Shown: piece after piece, positions 21,756 through 30,996 of the stretch | How the letters are laid out: the number at the start of each line of letters is the position of its first letter | How positions within the stretch are numbered: position 1 is the first letter of the stretch | Assembly (NCBI GenBank): GCA_910589415.1 | Contig: CAJUUM010000036.1 | Span: forward strand, 310,001-374,000 | Reading direction: 5' to 3' | Origin: Malachius bipustulatus | Taxonomy: Eukaryota; Arthropoda; Insecta; Coleoptera; Melyridae | Length of the DNA: 64,000 nucleotides | The notes under the pieces: generated by a model | Told to the model about the DNA's origin: nothing | What the model saw: the letters and a program-made list of their open reading frames with translations, nothing else | Databases searched by the model: none | Position numbers and translations under genes: made by a program

Positions 21756-22166
21756 TGTTACCGAAGCCCGTTCTAACTTCGGTTCTGCACGAGGGGGTCT
21801 ACCCAGACTGGTCATACTCAATCTCGAGATGTCGAGCGCTCTACGCTCGCTCTGACCAATGAGGCGCCGAGTCATTAGAAAGTCATTAAAAGCTCATATT
21901 ACTATTATACTCTCATTAGGGCTAAGTATCCTGGCTCAATGGGATAAAAGGGAGTGCACGGTCTCCGAAAGGGCACTTCTTCGCCACCAGCGCTCAACTC
22001 AACATCACCCGACTACAACTCCTGCTCAACGACGTCTTCAACCAAACTGGCTCTTTTCTTCTCAACCGCTACCAGACCTTCAATCTTCGACTCCAGTACC
22101 TCGGCGTACTTATTATAATTAAGACAACTGAGTTCTTGTTCGCACAAGGTACACCGCACGGTGACA
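21756..22166 (+). repeat. 3' LTR of the GC-rich Gypsy, 411 bp
   Basis: TGTTACCGAAGC...GGTGACA. A polypurine tract (GAAAAGGGGGGCGAC) precedes it at 21741-21755. A promoter-like GGGATAAAAGGG lies near 21943; the 5' copy is cut exactly before this point. The 3' copy lacks 14 bp (CATTGGCCAGCGCT) present in the 5' copy near 19776. Confidence 0.88.
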
Positions 22167-22925
22167 CTACATTGAAGGTGACATTCCAGTATGTGTTTAT
22201 GATAGGATCTCTAAATTAGATCTTCACCAGTTGAACAGCGTAGTGAATCAAAACAGTGCTATTTTGTAACAAGTGTGATGCTACAGTAACCGAAACTACG
22301 GGTCTTACCATAATAGACAAGCATCACCCGCCTTTAGAGATAGACCTTTGTAATTTCATTGAGCTAGTGAACACTGAGGAGTACTATTTAGATTTTAAGA
22401 ACGCAGAGTATGACATCATTAATAATTTTCTTTTGGATGTAAATTGGAATGTTCTGTTACATTTAAATGTGGAGGAATGTATTAACTATTTCTACGATAT
22501 ACTGTATTCTGCTGTTGATGTATTTGTGAGAAGGAGAAGGATATCGAGATCGAGCTACCCCCCTTGGTTCGACAGAAATCTTATCAAACTAATAAAGAAT
22601 AAAAAAATCGCCCACAAAATCTATAATCGACTGGTGGGGTGAACGATCGAGATGTCTTTCTGAGACTTCGTAAACAGTGCAAGACTGAATCGGAGTATGC
22701 TTATGCAACTTATATCCAAAGCATAGAACTCTCCCTGCCTGAGAACATGAATAGGTTTTGGAGTTACGTTAATTCTAAAAAAATTAATTACAAAAATATT
22801 CCTATTAAAATGACTTACGAAGATAGTAGTGCGGATAATGGGATAAATATTGCAAATCTATTTGCCAGTTACTTTGAGTCAGTTTATATGCCCTCGTGTC
22901 AGTTAAATAATAAAGACCTTGGTTA
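22167..22925 (+). pseudogene. LINE A ORF2, endonuclease end and linker
   Basis: Resumes after the Gypsy with the final endonuclease His block (DKHHPPLEID, about 22317). It goes on into the endonuclease-RT linker with YPPWFDRNLI, RLRKQCKTESEY and NRFWSYVNSKK, all typical of Jockey/R1-type ORF2 proteins. A stop at 22640 and frame change between the two open pieces break it. The reading ends at VYMPSCQLNN just before the RT would begin. Confidence 0.82.
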
Positions 22926-22938
22926 ACTTGTAACCAAG
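22918..22938. repeat. Perfect 8-bp stem at the LINE A/LINE B joint
   Basis: CTTGGTTA, five-base loop, TAACCAAG. Further TTGGTTAA motifs follow to about 22975. It marks the junction where LINE A coding sequence stops, and may be the end of a small unrecognised element. Confidence 0.5.
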
Positions 22939-23405
22939 TTAAAACCCCCAAATTAACCCCTTGGTTAAATTAACTTTTCAACATGTTGCAGTAGTTTATC
23001 AGTTTCAAACGAAGAACTTGTACCCAAACGTACCCAGGTATGTTCACCTTTACGGTATGCATCTCCTGTGATTTCTTCTGCTTGAATGTAGTGATTTCAC
23101 TAGTTTCGTAGTGTGTGAAAATTTTTCAAATTGCTTCATGGGCTGTTGCTTGGAGTTGTCCTTGCATTCGAACTTTAGTTACTGCATGTAAGGATGTGAT
23201 CTAGCGGTGATTTGAGATTTTATATTCTGAACTGGCTGAGGAATAGTTTTATCTTATCACTCCCCAGGTGTGCTGTTGATAGCTCAATGTTCCACCGGTG
23301 AGCTAAAGGTGAGCATACAATACAGACTAATATTTCGTTTATAATCCGTTAAATTGCTCATTACTTCTTGCAACCAAGGTTCTCACCTTGGTATGCTCTG
23401 ACACT

Positions 23406-24653
23406 ATGCCATCCACATGTCGAACTTGTGGATCGAAGTCGACTCGCTCTGAGGACGTCTTAGGCTGTGCCGTTTGTGGGTCGTGCTTTCATATTAAGTG
23501 CGTAAATGTCTCTCTTAGTGATTTTAACACCATCCGCAAGGAGAAGACTCCGTGGAGGTGCCTTCAATGCAGTCAGACTGGCGTCGGGAGGGATCCGCCT
23601 GATGGACCTCTTACTATGATGCCCGCTTCCGATGATGTTTCATCAATGCTTAGACTCCTGGGGGGATCTTTTTCTGCGGAGATTCGTGGGCTCAGGGATG
23701 AAATTCTAGCACTCCATACTCGTCTGGATGAGCAAACCGCCACAGTTGCCGCACTCACTAAGGAGATTCAACACTTGCGCTCAGACAACGAGTCACTGCG
23801 ACGGAGTCTTTCATTAGAACCTAAGTCTAAACTGGTGGGTGACTCCTTCGTTCCTCGGGGCCCCGAGGGCTCCGGCTCCGGTTCGTCCTACAGTCAGGCT
23901 GTTTCCAAGCCATCTACCATAATTATTAAGCCGAAGACCTTGCAGACCAGCTCCCAAACAAAATCTGACCTCTTGCGCTCGGCAGATCCCGCTTCATCTG
24001 ATCTTGGAGTTGTTAGTGTTAAGCATGTTTCTGGTGGGGGGCTTATGGTTGGCTGCTCTTCGAATCAGCACGTTGTGAAACTTACTCAAATTGTTAATAG
24101 TGAATTATCTGCCAACTACAATGTAATTCAGAAAGCTCCATCTCATCCCCGGATAAGAGTTGTTGGTATGACCGAGGAGCACACAGCGGATACTATTGTT
24201 AGGTATTTGAGGGCTCAGAATCCGACGATTTTTGTATCTGATAGTATTAAATGCATATCTGTGAAGAGATTGAGAAATGCAACCTCCATGTTTCAGGCAA
24301 CTTTGCAAGTTGATGCATCTTCTTATCGGCGAGCCCTTAGTGGTGAACAGGTTTTTGTCGGTTATGATTTGTGTACCGTGTATGATGCGTTGGAGGTAAC
24401 GAGGTATTTTAACTGCTGCAGCTACCATCATGTCGCCAGTAAATGTAAAAATAAGGTCACTTATCCCAAAGGTGCTAGTGAACATCCCATTAAGGACTGT
24501 TGCTCTGATGTCCTGAAGTGTGCAAACTGCTGCGGCCTTAGTAAAGTTACCCCTGGCCTTGATGTGAACCATGCTGCCTGGGACTTTAAAAACTGCTCTA
24601 TTTACAATAAAAAACTTGCATCCCTTAGACAAGATATTTTGAAGACTCAATAG
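23406..24653 (+). CDS. LINE B ORF1: PHD finger, coiled coil, zinc knuckles
   Basis: ORF1 proteins bind LINE RNA and form the RNP. I take ATG 23406 (MPSTCRTC) as start; the frame is open 18 bp further up without an ATG. Residues 1-55 form a C4HC3 PHD-like finger (CRTC, CAVCGSCFHIKC, CLQC). Residues about 85-135 are a predicted coiled coil (EIRGLRDEILALHTRLDEQ). A Ser-rich linker follows, then an RRM-like module (IRVVGM, VKRLRNATSMFQATLQV) at about 240-310. The C-terminus should hold zinc knuckles; Cys/His are present (SYHHVASKC, HPIKDC, CANCCGL), but the first Cys block reads NCCSYHH and others are imperfect. The 415-residue frame is unbroken. Confidence 0.85.
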   Translation: MPSTCRTCGSKSTRSEDVLGCAVCGSCFHIKCVNVSLSDFNTIRKEKTPWRCLQCSQTGVGRDPPDGPLTMMPASDDVSSMLRLLGGSFSAEIRGLRDEILALHTRLDEQTATVAALTKEIQHLRSDNESLRRSLSLEPKSKLVGDSFVPRGPEGSGSGSSYSQAVSKPSTIIIKPKTLQTSSQTKSDLLRSADPASSDLGVVSVKHVSGGGLMVGCSSNQHVVKLTQIVNSELSANYNVIQKAPSHPRIRVVGMTEEHTADTIVRYLRAQNPTIFVSDSIKCISVKRLRNATSMFQATLQVDASSYRRALSGEQVFVGYDLCTVYDALEVTRYFNCCSYHHVASKCKNKVTYPKGASEHPIKDCCSDVLKCANCCGLSKVTPGLDVNHAAWDFKNCSIYNKKLASLRQDILKTQ

Positions 24654-24699
24654 TAATCACTGTTGCCTAGTCTTGCACAATCCCCAAATGAGAACGCTT

Positions 24700-24742
24700 C
24701 ATTCATAAAACTGTATTACCAGAACGTTAGGGGTCTTAATAT
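24700..24742 (+). pseudogene. LINE B ORF2 start
   Basis: KLYYQNVRGLN, the first strand of a LINE endonuclease, cut by the Gypsy insertion at 24743. Confidence 0.8.
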
Positions 24743-25359
24743 TATAACGAACACCGCTCTGGAAAAATTCTAGTAATTGCTTCTTCAACCTTTAACATTC
24801 TAGTCCACGAATTTGCTTGTTTGTTTACATTCTTTTTTTATACTGAGTTTGTCAATGACATGTTCGCGACAGTTCCAGTCACATGTCATGTGACACATCG
24901 ACAGACAGACGTTAGTTCTATGGATTTCTGGAGTGGGATCGCCGAACAATCTGACATTTCCAGAATCCATGAATCGACGGCTGGTGCGCCGGTGCGACGT
25001 TCGAGAATGTACCTGCTAGAACGGAGTAGAACGTACCTACTGTTGCGTCGGGGGACTATAAAAGGACCACCGCGCGGCTGCGTGTTTTAGATTAGTTCGG
25101 AACGTGAAGTAGTGAAGACAGAGAGCACTGAGCAGAGCAGTAACTAGTGGAAGCTGAACAGAGCAGTAGTGAAGTGAAGTGTGAAGTAAGGGAGCCAGTA
25201 GTGACAGTATAGCGAATTATAAAGAGAACAGCTGTGTTTAGTGTGGTTGATTATTTAGAATAATTATTAGAGGTTATAAGTACTTGTGGTGTTAAACAAT
25301 AAAGTAATTTGTAAGACTTTTAAGTGATGGATTTATTTACTATTGAGAAATCCGTAACA
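24743..25359 (+). repeat. 5' LTR of the complete Gypsy
   Basis: TATAACGAACACCG...CCGTAACA. It contains a TATA box at 25057-25063 (GACTATAAAAGG), giving a start near 25088, a GAAGTGAAGTG-rich R/U5 region, and AATAAA near 25300. Confidence 0.95.
25057..25063 (+). promoter_or_regulatory. TATA box of the 5' LTR
   Basis: CTATAAAAGG in the LTR, with a GC-rich flank downstream. The 3' LTR carries the same box at about 30694-30701. Confidence 0.8.
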
Positions 25360-25361
25360 AC

Positions 25362-25378
25362 TGGTGTCAGAAGCGGGA
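25362..25378 (+). promoter_or_regulatory. tRNA primer binding site
   Basis: TGGTGTCAGAAGCGGGA two bases after the 5' LTR, the position where the tRNA 3' end anneals to prime minus-strand synthesis. TGG pairs with the tRNA CCA end. The tRNA identity was not determined. Confidence 0.8.
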
Positions 25379-25409
25379 TACGGATTCCAGCAAGAAGATT
25401 AATTAGTTA

Positions 25410-26765
25410 ATGGGTAAATTAAGAAGTGGAAAGGAATCTGGAAGCGACAAAATGTCTGAGCAAATGTTGGAGGATATGATGTTACTGCTCAAAAACGGCC
25501 AGGAGGAGCAGAAAAATATCATGAAGAAGCTTGAAGACGGCCAGGAGGAGCAGAAAAATATTGTGAAGAAGCTCGAAGACTCTGAAGAAAAGCTTCTGCA
25601 GCAACAAAAAGACTCTGAAGAAAAGCTTCTGCAACAACAAAAAGATAGCGAAGAAAAGCTGATGCAACAGCAGAAGGATAGTGAAGAGCAGCTGCTAAAA
25701 GTTATCCTGCAGCAAAGAGACGATTATGTTTGTGAACTAAACAAAGTGAAACAAGACATTGACAGTGTTCGCGATGAAGTCGGTGGTGTTCGCGATGAAG
25801 TGAAATTGGTAGAAAATCGAGTAGAACGGAAAACGAAACTGCTGGTAGAGGAGATCGAGAATAAACTCAGAACTCTCGAAAGTTCTGAGGTGAAGCATCC
25901 TCCGTGTGCCGTACCGACTAGCAGTTTTGGCGCGAAAGTGAAACCACCAGCGTACGACGGAACAACTCCTTGGACTGCGTACAAGATGCAGTTTCAGGCT
26001 GCATGCATGGCCAACGGGTGGAACGACACAGAGAAGGCAACGGCACTGGTTCTTGCGCTTCGAGGGCAAGCTGTGGACATGCTGCAAACACTGCCGGTAG
26101 AACTGCACTCGAATTACAACCAATTGAGTGCAGCATTAGAACTTCGGTTTGGTAATCGCCATATGGAGCATGTGTTCCAAAATCAGTTAATGAGCAGAGT
26201 GCAGAAGCCGAACGAGTCGCTACAGGAGTTCGAAGCTGATGTCAACAGGATTGTCCATCAAGCCTACCCAGACTCGCCGCAGAACTTCAAGGAACAACTA
26301 GCCTCGCAAACATTTGTCAACGGGATACGAGACACTGAAATACAGAAGATCCTGCGCATGTCATATTTGACAAAGTCCAGCGAAGCGTTAGTTAGAGCGC
26401 TTGAGATAGACGCAGCAATAAAGGCGTCCAATGGTAGGAACTTCTCCAAGGTACGAGCAGTGACAATTAATGAAGATAAAGAAGAGAATGTGACTACCAT
26501 ATTGGAAAAGTTGAATAAGATGATGGATAAGATCTCTGAGCAGTTGAATGATGGGAAAAGAGGTTGGACTCCAAGGAGGGACGAAAACAGGAAGCAGTGC
26601 TACCGTTGTGGATCCAGTTCACATTTTATACGTGACTGTAAAGTTAGTGAGACTCCGAGACGTGGTGGATCCCTGGAACGCAGACCAGGCAGGGACAGGA
26701 GCAGAAGCAAAGAGAGAAGTGTCTCTCGAGAACGGGAAGCTCCTCGTCGACGGCAGGAAAACTAA
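25410..26765 (+). CDS. gag: Gag polyprotein of the complete Gypsy
   Basis: Structural protein that forms the particle and packages RNA. Starts at the ATG 31 bp after the PBS (MGKLRSGKESG). Residues about 20-100 are near-identical repeats of KKLEDGQEEQKN and DSEEKLLQQQK type, a long coiled coil. The retrotransposon gag core follows at about 170-300 (PPAYDGTTPWTAYKMQF, ALRGQAVDMLQTL, ELRFGNRHMEHVFQ, RVQKPNESLQEFEADV). A single CCHC knuckle, CYRCGSSSHFIRDC, lies at about 396-410. The tail is Arg/Ser-rich. Gag ends at TAA 26763-26765; pol is in the -1 frame and that frame is open from 26642, so pol is probably made by -1 frameshifting within 26642-26765. Confidence 0.93.
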   Translation: MGKLRSGKESGSDKMSEQMLEDMMLLLKNGQEEQKNIMKKLEDGQEEQKNIVKKLEDSEEKLLQQQKDSEEKLLQQQKDSEEKLMQQQKDSEEQLLKVILQQRDDYVCELNKVKQDIDSVRDEVGGVRDEVKLVENRVERKTKLLVEEIENKLRTLESSEVKHPPCAVPTSSFGAKVKPPAYDGTTPWTAYKMQFQAACMANGWNDTEKATALVLALRGQAVDMLQTLPVELHSNYNQLSAALELRFGNRHMEHVFQNQLMSRVQKPNESLQEFEADVNRIVHQAYPDSPQNFKEQLASQTFVNGIRDTEIQKILRMSYLTKSSEALVRALEIDAAIKASNGRNFSKVRAVTINEDKEENVTTILEKLNKMMDKISEQLNDGKRGWTPRRDENRKQCYRCGSSSHFIRDCKVSETPRRGGSLERRPGRDRSRSKERSVSREREAPRRRQEN

Positions 26766-26776
26766 CTTCAGCCAGT

Positions 26777-29700
26777 GTGGAGGGGCGAATGCTGGCTGAC
26801 AACAACAAGGCCCCCAAGATCGTTTCCATTCGAACACTCCAACGCCACGTAGACAGCCTAGCCGTTGAAGGGCAGTTAAATGGGAAATCTGTTGCCATGG
26901 TACTCGACACCGGATCATCGATCTCATTAGTAAGAAAGGACGTCGTCAGTCCTGCTCTAATTCGTCATCCATCGAGACGGGTCCAGTTGAAGACAGCGAC
27001 AGGTGAAATCGCAGATATCATCGGCGAAGTAGATGGCCGAATCCAGCTTGGAGCCCTGGAACTGCGCCATACGGTCGTGGTAGCCGAGATTGAAGACGAG
27101 TTTATTCTGGGACTAGACATCATTCAACAGCATGGACTGCGAATTGATCCGAAACAAGGTATCCTGAGATTGGGTGAAGAAGACTTGGTACTGAGCTCTA
27201 GAAAATCACAGAAGGTAATGACGAGACTCATTGCGAATTCAACGACCACCATCCGAGGGTTCAGCGAGCAGATAGTCCCGGCCAGACTGGAAGCAGATCT
27301 TGGAAGCTGCGTTGGGTTAGTCGAGCCATCCCCAGATAGTAACACGAATCTGATAATAGCCAAGACGTTAGTCAACACTAGCCGAGAGATTCCTGTACGT
27401 ATTGCAAATGTGTTTTCTGGTAGCTCAAGGATCAAGGAAGGTGACGTACTTGGAATTTGCGTACCAGTCAAGAAGATCAGCTGTTGCGAGAAGATGGAGG
27501 GCAAGGAGAAGGCAGATACAAGGAAGATGAAGATTGTCCTGCCGGAAGTTGACTTTGAAGAACTGTCAAAAGACGAGACAAAGTTGGCGAAAGAATTTTT
27601 GAAGAGGAACCAAGACGTTTTCGCAACAGGGAACATGAAATTAGGCAGAACGGACATTGTGCAACACCGAATAAATACAGGCGACACCCAACCAATAAGA
27701 CAAGCCCCAAGAAGACTGCCGATTGCGAAACAAGAAGAGGTATCAACCATGCTGGACCAGATGCTGAAAGACGGAGTGATTGAGGAATCCAACAGCCCGT
27801 GGTCATCGCCAGTCGTGTTAGTAACCAAGAAGGATGGAACAACAAGGTTTTGCGTCGACTATAGGAAGTTGAACGATGTTACGAAGAAGGACAGCTACCC
27901 GCTACCAAGAATCGACGACATTTTATGTACCTTGTCTGGCTCAGCCTGGTTCTCAACCTTGGACCTGAAGAGCGGTTACTGGCAAGTTGGCATGCACCCA
28001 AATGACAAAGAGAAAACTGCGTTTTCTACTGGCACGGGTCTGTACAATTTTAAGGTTATGCCATTTGGTCTCTGCAACGCGCCAGCCACCTTTGAAAGAC
28101 TGATGGAGATGGTACTCCGAGGGCTGACCTGGAAAACATGCCTAGTATACCTGGACGATGTCTTGGTTATGGGTTCCACTTTTCAAGATCACATTAACAA
28201 CCTTCAGGAAATTTTCGATCGATTCAGAACTGCCAACCTGAAGCTGAATCCAGAAAAATGTTCGCTATTTAAGAAGAAGGTTGAGTTTTTGGGACATACC
28301 GTAACTTCTGAAGGAATCCAGACCAGCGACAGCAAAGTAGCATCGATTCGTGATTGGCCGACTCCTAAAGACAGACACGAAGTCCGAAGTTTCCTCGGTC
28401 TTTGTACATACTACCGAAGATTTGTCAAGAAATTTGCAGATGTAGCAGCTCCGCTCCATAAGCTCACCGAATTGAAGACGCCTTTCATCTGGGATGCCAA
28501 GTGTGAAGACGCTTTCCGAAGACTGAAAAAGGCTTTGATTTCTAGTCCGATCCTGTCATATCCTCAAAGAGAAGGAAAGTACGTACTTGATACTGACGCA
28601 AGTAATATCGGGATAGGTGCTGTTCTATCGCAAGTTCAAGATGGAGAAGAGCGGGTCATCGAGTACTACAGCAAGACCTTGACAAAGCCTGAGAGGAACT
28701 ACTGTACCACCAGGAAAGAATTACTGGCGATCATCAAGTCGGTGGAGCATTTTAAAAATTACCTGCATGGGAATGAATTCCTGATCAGAACAGATCACGG
28801 CGCGCTCACCTGGCTGATGAAGATGAAGAACGTGGAGGGTCAGACTGCTAGGTGGATAGAACGACTACAGCAGTTCAACTTCAAAATAAAACATCGTGCA
28901 GGCAGATTACACCAGAACGCTGATGCACTATCAAGGAGGCCATGCGTGAAATGCTCACATTGCGAGCGGATTGAGGATAGCCAGAAGGAAGAGTGCGTTC
29001 GAAGGATCGTGATCAATGCAGATACAGGATGGACGATAGAAGCATGCAGGAAAGAGCAAGAAAAAGACGAGGACATCGGAGACATTTTAAAACGTAAAGA
29101 AGAGAATGGACCGAGACCAACGTGGGCAGAGGTTTCTCCACGTAGCCCAGAATATAAAGCTCTATGGTCACAATGGGAGTCGCTGCAAATCGAAAATGGT
29201 CTGCTGAAGAGAGCCTGGGAGAGTGCCGACGGAAAGAAGATCGTCATGCAGTTGGTGGTTCCAAGGAGTAAAGTTCCGAAGATTCTCGAAGTGATCCATG
29301 GAGGTACATCAGGAGCTCACTTCGGAGTGAACAAAACACTAGCGAAAGTTCGAGAGAGGTTCTACTGGGTGAACTGCAAGGACGATGTCGAAGCCTGGTG
29401 CCGTAAGTGCGAGAAATGTGCTGCAAGCAAGGGCCCAAGCAGAAGACTGACAGGCGCTATGAAGCAGTACAACGTTGGAGCCCCATTTGAGAGGATAGCC
29501 ATAGATGTAGCAGGTCCTTTTCCAATCAGCGACAGCGGCAATCGCTTTATCCTGGTTGCCATGGATTATTTCAGCAAGTGGCCTGAAGCATACGCCATAC
29601 CGAACCAAGAAGCTGCTACAGTTGCGAGAGTCTTGGTGGATAATTTCATTAGCAGATTTGGCGTACCTTTAGAGTTGCATTCCGATCAAGGACGAAACTT

Positions 29701-30340
29701 TGAATCCCAAGTTTTCGCAGAAATGTGTAAACTGCTCGGGATAAACAAGACAAGGACTACACCTCTCCATCCACAATCTGACGGTATGGTAGAACGGTTT
29801 AATCGAACAATGGAGGAACATCTGTCGAAGGTGGTGAGCAACAATCAGAGAGACTGGGACCAGTACCTGCCTTTGTTGCTGATGTCATATAGGGCAGCCA
29901 TCCATGAGACTACAGGGCAGACACCAGCCAAGGTTGTATTCGGCAAGGAGATTCGGCTACCCTGTGATTTGGTGTACGGTTCACCAAGCAGTCCACCATC
30001 GGAGATCAGAAATTATGTCGACGAATTAAGAAACTCCATGGCAGAAGTGCATTCCCTAGTCAGGAGGAAGATCAAGTTGGCCAGCGACCGAATGAAGGCG
30101 AGGTACGACTTGAAGGCAAACTCCGGTGGCTTCACAGAAGGAGACAAAGGGTGGTTTTATAATCCAACTAGGAAGAAGGGTTTGTCGCCTAAGTTTATGC
30201 CATCCTGGGAAGGGCCTTACACAATTATTAAAAGGATAAACGACGTGGTGTATAGGATACAGCGGAGCGGAGCCCCCAAGTGCAAGATGAAGGTAGTCCA
30301 CCTGAATCGTCTGGCACCCTACTGTGGAGACAGCGAATAA
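26777..30340 (+). CDS. pol: Pol polyprotein: protease, RT, RNase H, integrase
   Basis: About 1187 residues counted from 26777; no ATG is needed if made as a Gag-Pol fusion. Protease active site LDTGSS at about residue 43. RT with DLKSGYWQV, MPFGLCNAPATFE and the catalytic YLDDVLVM at about 458. RNase H with DTDASNIGIGAVL at about 605 and TDHGALTWL. Integrase zinc finger HGGTSGAHFG...CRKCEKC from about 841. Catalytic triad Asp about 910 (IDVAGPF), Asp about 970 (HSDQGRNF) and Glu about 1006 (GMVERFNR), with 35 residues between the last two. The C-terminal MPSWEGPYTIIKR block is chromodomain-like. No stops or shifts and all catalytic residues are kept, so it should be functional. Confidence 0.95.
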   Translation: MEGRMLADNNKAPKIVSIRTLQRHVDSLAVEGQLNGKSVAMVLDTGSSISLVRKDVVSPALIRHPSRRVQLKTATGEIADIIGEVDGRIQLGALELRHTVVVAEIEDEFILGLDIIQQHGLRIDPKQGILRLGEEDLVLSSRKSQKVMTRLIANSTTTIRGFSEQIVPARLEADLGSCVGLVEPSPDSNTNLIIAKTLVNTSREIPVRIANVFSGSSRIKEGDVLGICVPVKKISCCEKMEGKEKADTRKMKIVLPEVDFEELSKDETKLAKEFLKRNQDVFATGNMKLGRTDIVQHRINTGDTQPIRQAPRRLPIAKQEEVSTMLDQMLKDGVIEESNSPWSSPVVLVTKKDGTTRFCVDYRKLNDVTKKDSYPLPRIDDILCTLSGSAWFSTLDLKSGYWQVGMHPNDKEKTAFSTGTGLYNFKVMPFGLCNAPATFERLMEMVLRGLTWKTCLVYLDDVLVMGSTFQDHINNLQEIFDRFRTANLKLNPEKCSLFKKKVEFLGHTVTSEGIQTSDSKVASIRDWPTPKDRHEVRSFLGLCTYYRRFVKKFADVAAPLHKLTELKTPFIWDAKCEDAFRRLKKALISSPILSYPQREGKYVLDTDASNIGIGAVLSQVQDGEERVIEYYSKTLTKPERNYCTTRKELLAIIKSVEHFKNYLHGNEFLIRTDHGALTWLMKMKNVEGQTARWIERLQQFNFKIKHRAGRLHQNADALSRRPCVKCSHCERIEDSQKEECVRRIVINADTGWTIEACRKEQEKDEDIGDILKRKEENGPRPTWAEVSPRSPEYKALWSQWESLQIENGLLKRAWESADGKKIVMQLVVPRSKVPKILEVIHGGTSGAHFGVNKTLAKVRERFYWVNCKDDVEAWCRKCEKCAASKGPSRRLTGAMKQYNVGAPFERIAIDVAGPFPISDSGNRFILVAMDYFSKWPEAYAIPNQEAATVARVLVDNFISRFGVPLELHSDQGRNFESQVFAEMCKLLGINKTRTTPLHPQSDGMVERFNRTMEEHLSKVVSNNQRDWDQYLPLLLMSYRAAIHETTGQTPAKVVFGKEIRLPCDLVYGSPSSPPSEIRNYVDELRNSMAEVHSLVRRKIKLASDRMKARYDLKANSGGFTEGDKGWFYNPTRKKGLSPKFMPSWEGPYTIIKRINDVVYRIQRSGAPKCKMKVVHLNRLAPYCGDSE

Positions 30341-30366
30341 GTCCGTTCGAGCGGGACGCTCGAAAA

Positions 30367-30380
30367 TAGAAAGGGGGCAG
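30367..30380 (+). promoter_or_regulatory. Polypurine tract before the 3' LTR
   Basis: AGAAAGGGGGCAG directly abuts the 3' LTR start at 30381; it primes plus-strand synthesis. Confidence 0.75.
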
Positions 30381-30996
30381 TATAACAACACCGCTCTGGA
30401 AAAATTCTAGTAATTGCTTTTTCAACCTTTAACATTCTAGTCCACGAATTTGCTTGTTTGTTTACATTCTTTTTTTATACTGAGTTAGTCAATGACATGT
30501 TCGCGACAGTTCCAGTCACATGTCATGTGACACATCGACAGACAGACGTTAGTTCTATGGATTTCTGGAGTGGGATCGCCGAACAATCTGACATTTCCAG
30601 AATCCATGAATCGACGGCTGGTGCGCCGGTGCGACGTTCGAGAATGTACCTGCTAGAACGGAGTAGAACGTACCTACTGTTGCGTCGGGGGACTATAAAA
30701 GGACCACCGCGCGGCTGCGTGTTTTAGATTAGTTCGGAACGTGAAGTAGTGAAGACAGAGAGCACTGAGCAGAGCAGTAACTAGTGGAAGCTGAACAGAG
30801 CAGTAGTGAAGTGAAGTGTGAAGTAAGGGAGCCAGTAGTGACAGTATAGCGAATTATAAAGAGAACAGCTGTGCTTAGTGTGGTTGATTATTTAGAATAA
30901 TTATTAGAGGTTATAAGTACTTGTGGTGTTAAACAATAAAGTAATTTGTAAGACTTTTAAGTGGTGGATTTATTTACTATTGAGAAATCCGTAACA
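30381..30996 (+). repeat. 3' LTR of the complete Gypsy
   Basis: Aligned end to end with 24743-25359. Differences seen: a missing G after TATAAC, C/T near position 40, T/A in GAGTT(T/A)GTC, T/C in CTGTG(T/C)TTAG, and A/G in AAGTG(A/G)TGG. Confidence 0.95.

Larger units (their letters stand above)
19689..22166 (+). mobile_element. Internally deleted Gypsy element, GC-rich
   Basis: Flanked by CTAC at 19685-19688 and 22167-22170. It starts with 201 bp of LTR (19689-19889) that align with the 3' LTR start. It then jumps straight into RNase H and integrase coding sequence, so the rest of the 5' LTR, gag, protease and RT are deleted. The 3' LTR is complete (21756-22166). The internal part is far GC-richer than all neighbours. 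TSDs at both ends show the element inserted as a unit; the deletion arose before insertion or later without touching the ends. Confidence 0.9.
13990..22925 (+). mobile_element. LINE A, host of five nested insertions
   Basis: One non-LTR retrotransposon, in five collinear pieces: 14047-14318, 16186-16924 (with 17503-17521), 18411-18542, 19279-19688 and 22167-22925. Each gap is filled by a different element flanked by a TSD (ACTT; GCAGTAAT; GACT; ATTATTATTA; CTAC). Joining the pieces gives ORF1 (zinc finger, coiled coil, C-terminal RRM-like/knuckle-linked domain) and the endonuclease and linker of ORF2. The RT is not present; the element stops at 22925, where LINE B begins. The 5' boundary is approximate. 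Confidence 0.85.
24743..30996 (+). mobile_element. Complete, young Ty3/Gypsy retrotransposon
   Basis: 6254 bp, flanked by ATAT at 24739-24742 and 30997-31000. It has two LTRs (617 and 616 bp) that differ, by my count, at four substitutions and one 1-bp indel. PBS, gag, pol and polypurine tract are all in place, and both ORFs are open. There is no env. The LTRs start TATAAC rather than TG and end AACA, which is unusual. Everything needed for activity seems present. Confidence 0.95.

Noticed and set aside
24821..25090. 89-codon frame present in both LTRs at 24821 and 30458
   Set aside because: It lies in U3, spans the TATA box and has no domain; its recurrence comes from LTR duplication.
26777..30340. 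Possible envelope gene, which would make this Gypsy an errantivirus-like retrovirus
   Set aside because: Pol ends at 30340, only 40 bp before the 3' LTR; there is no room for env.
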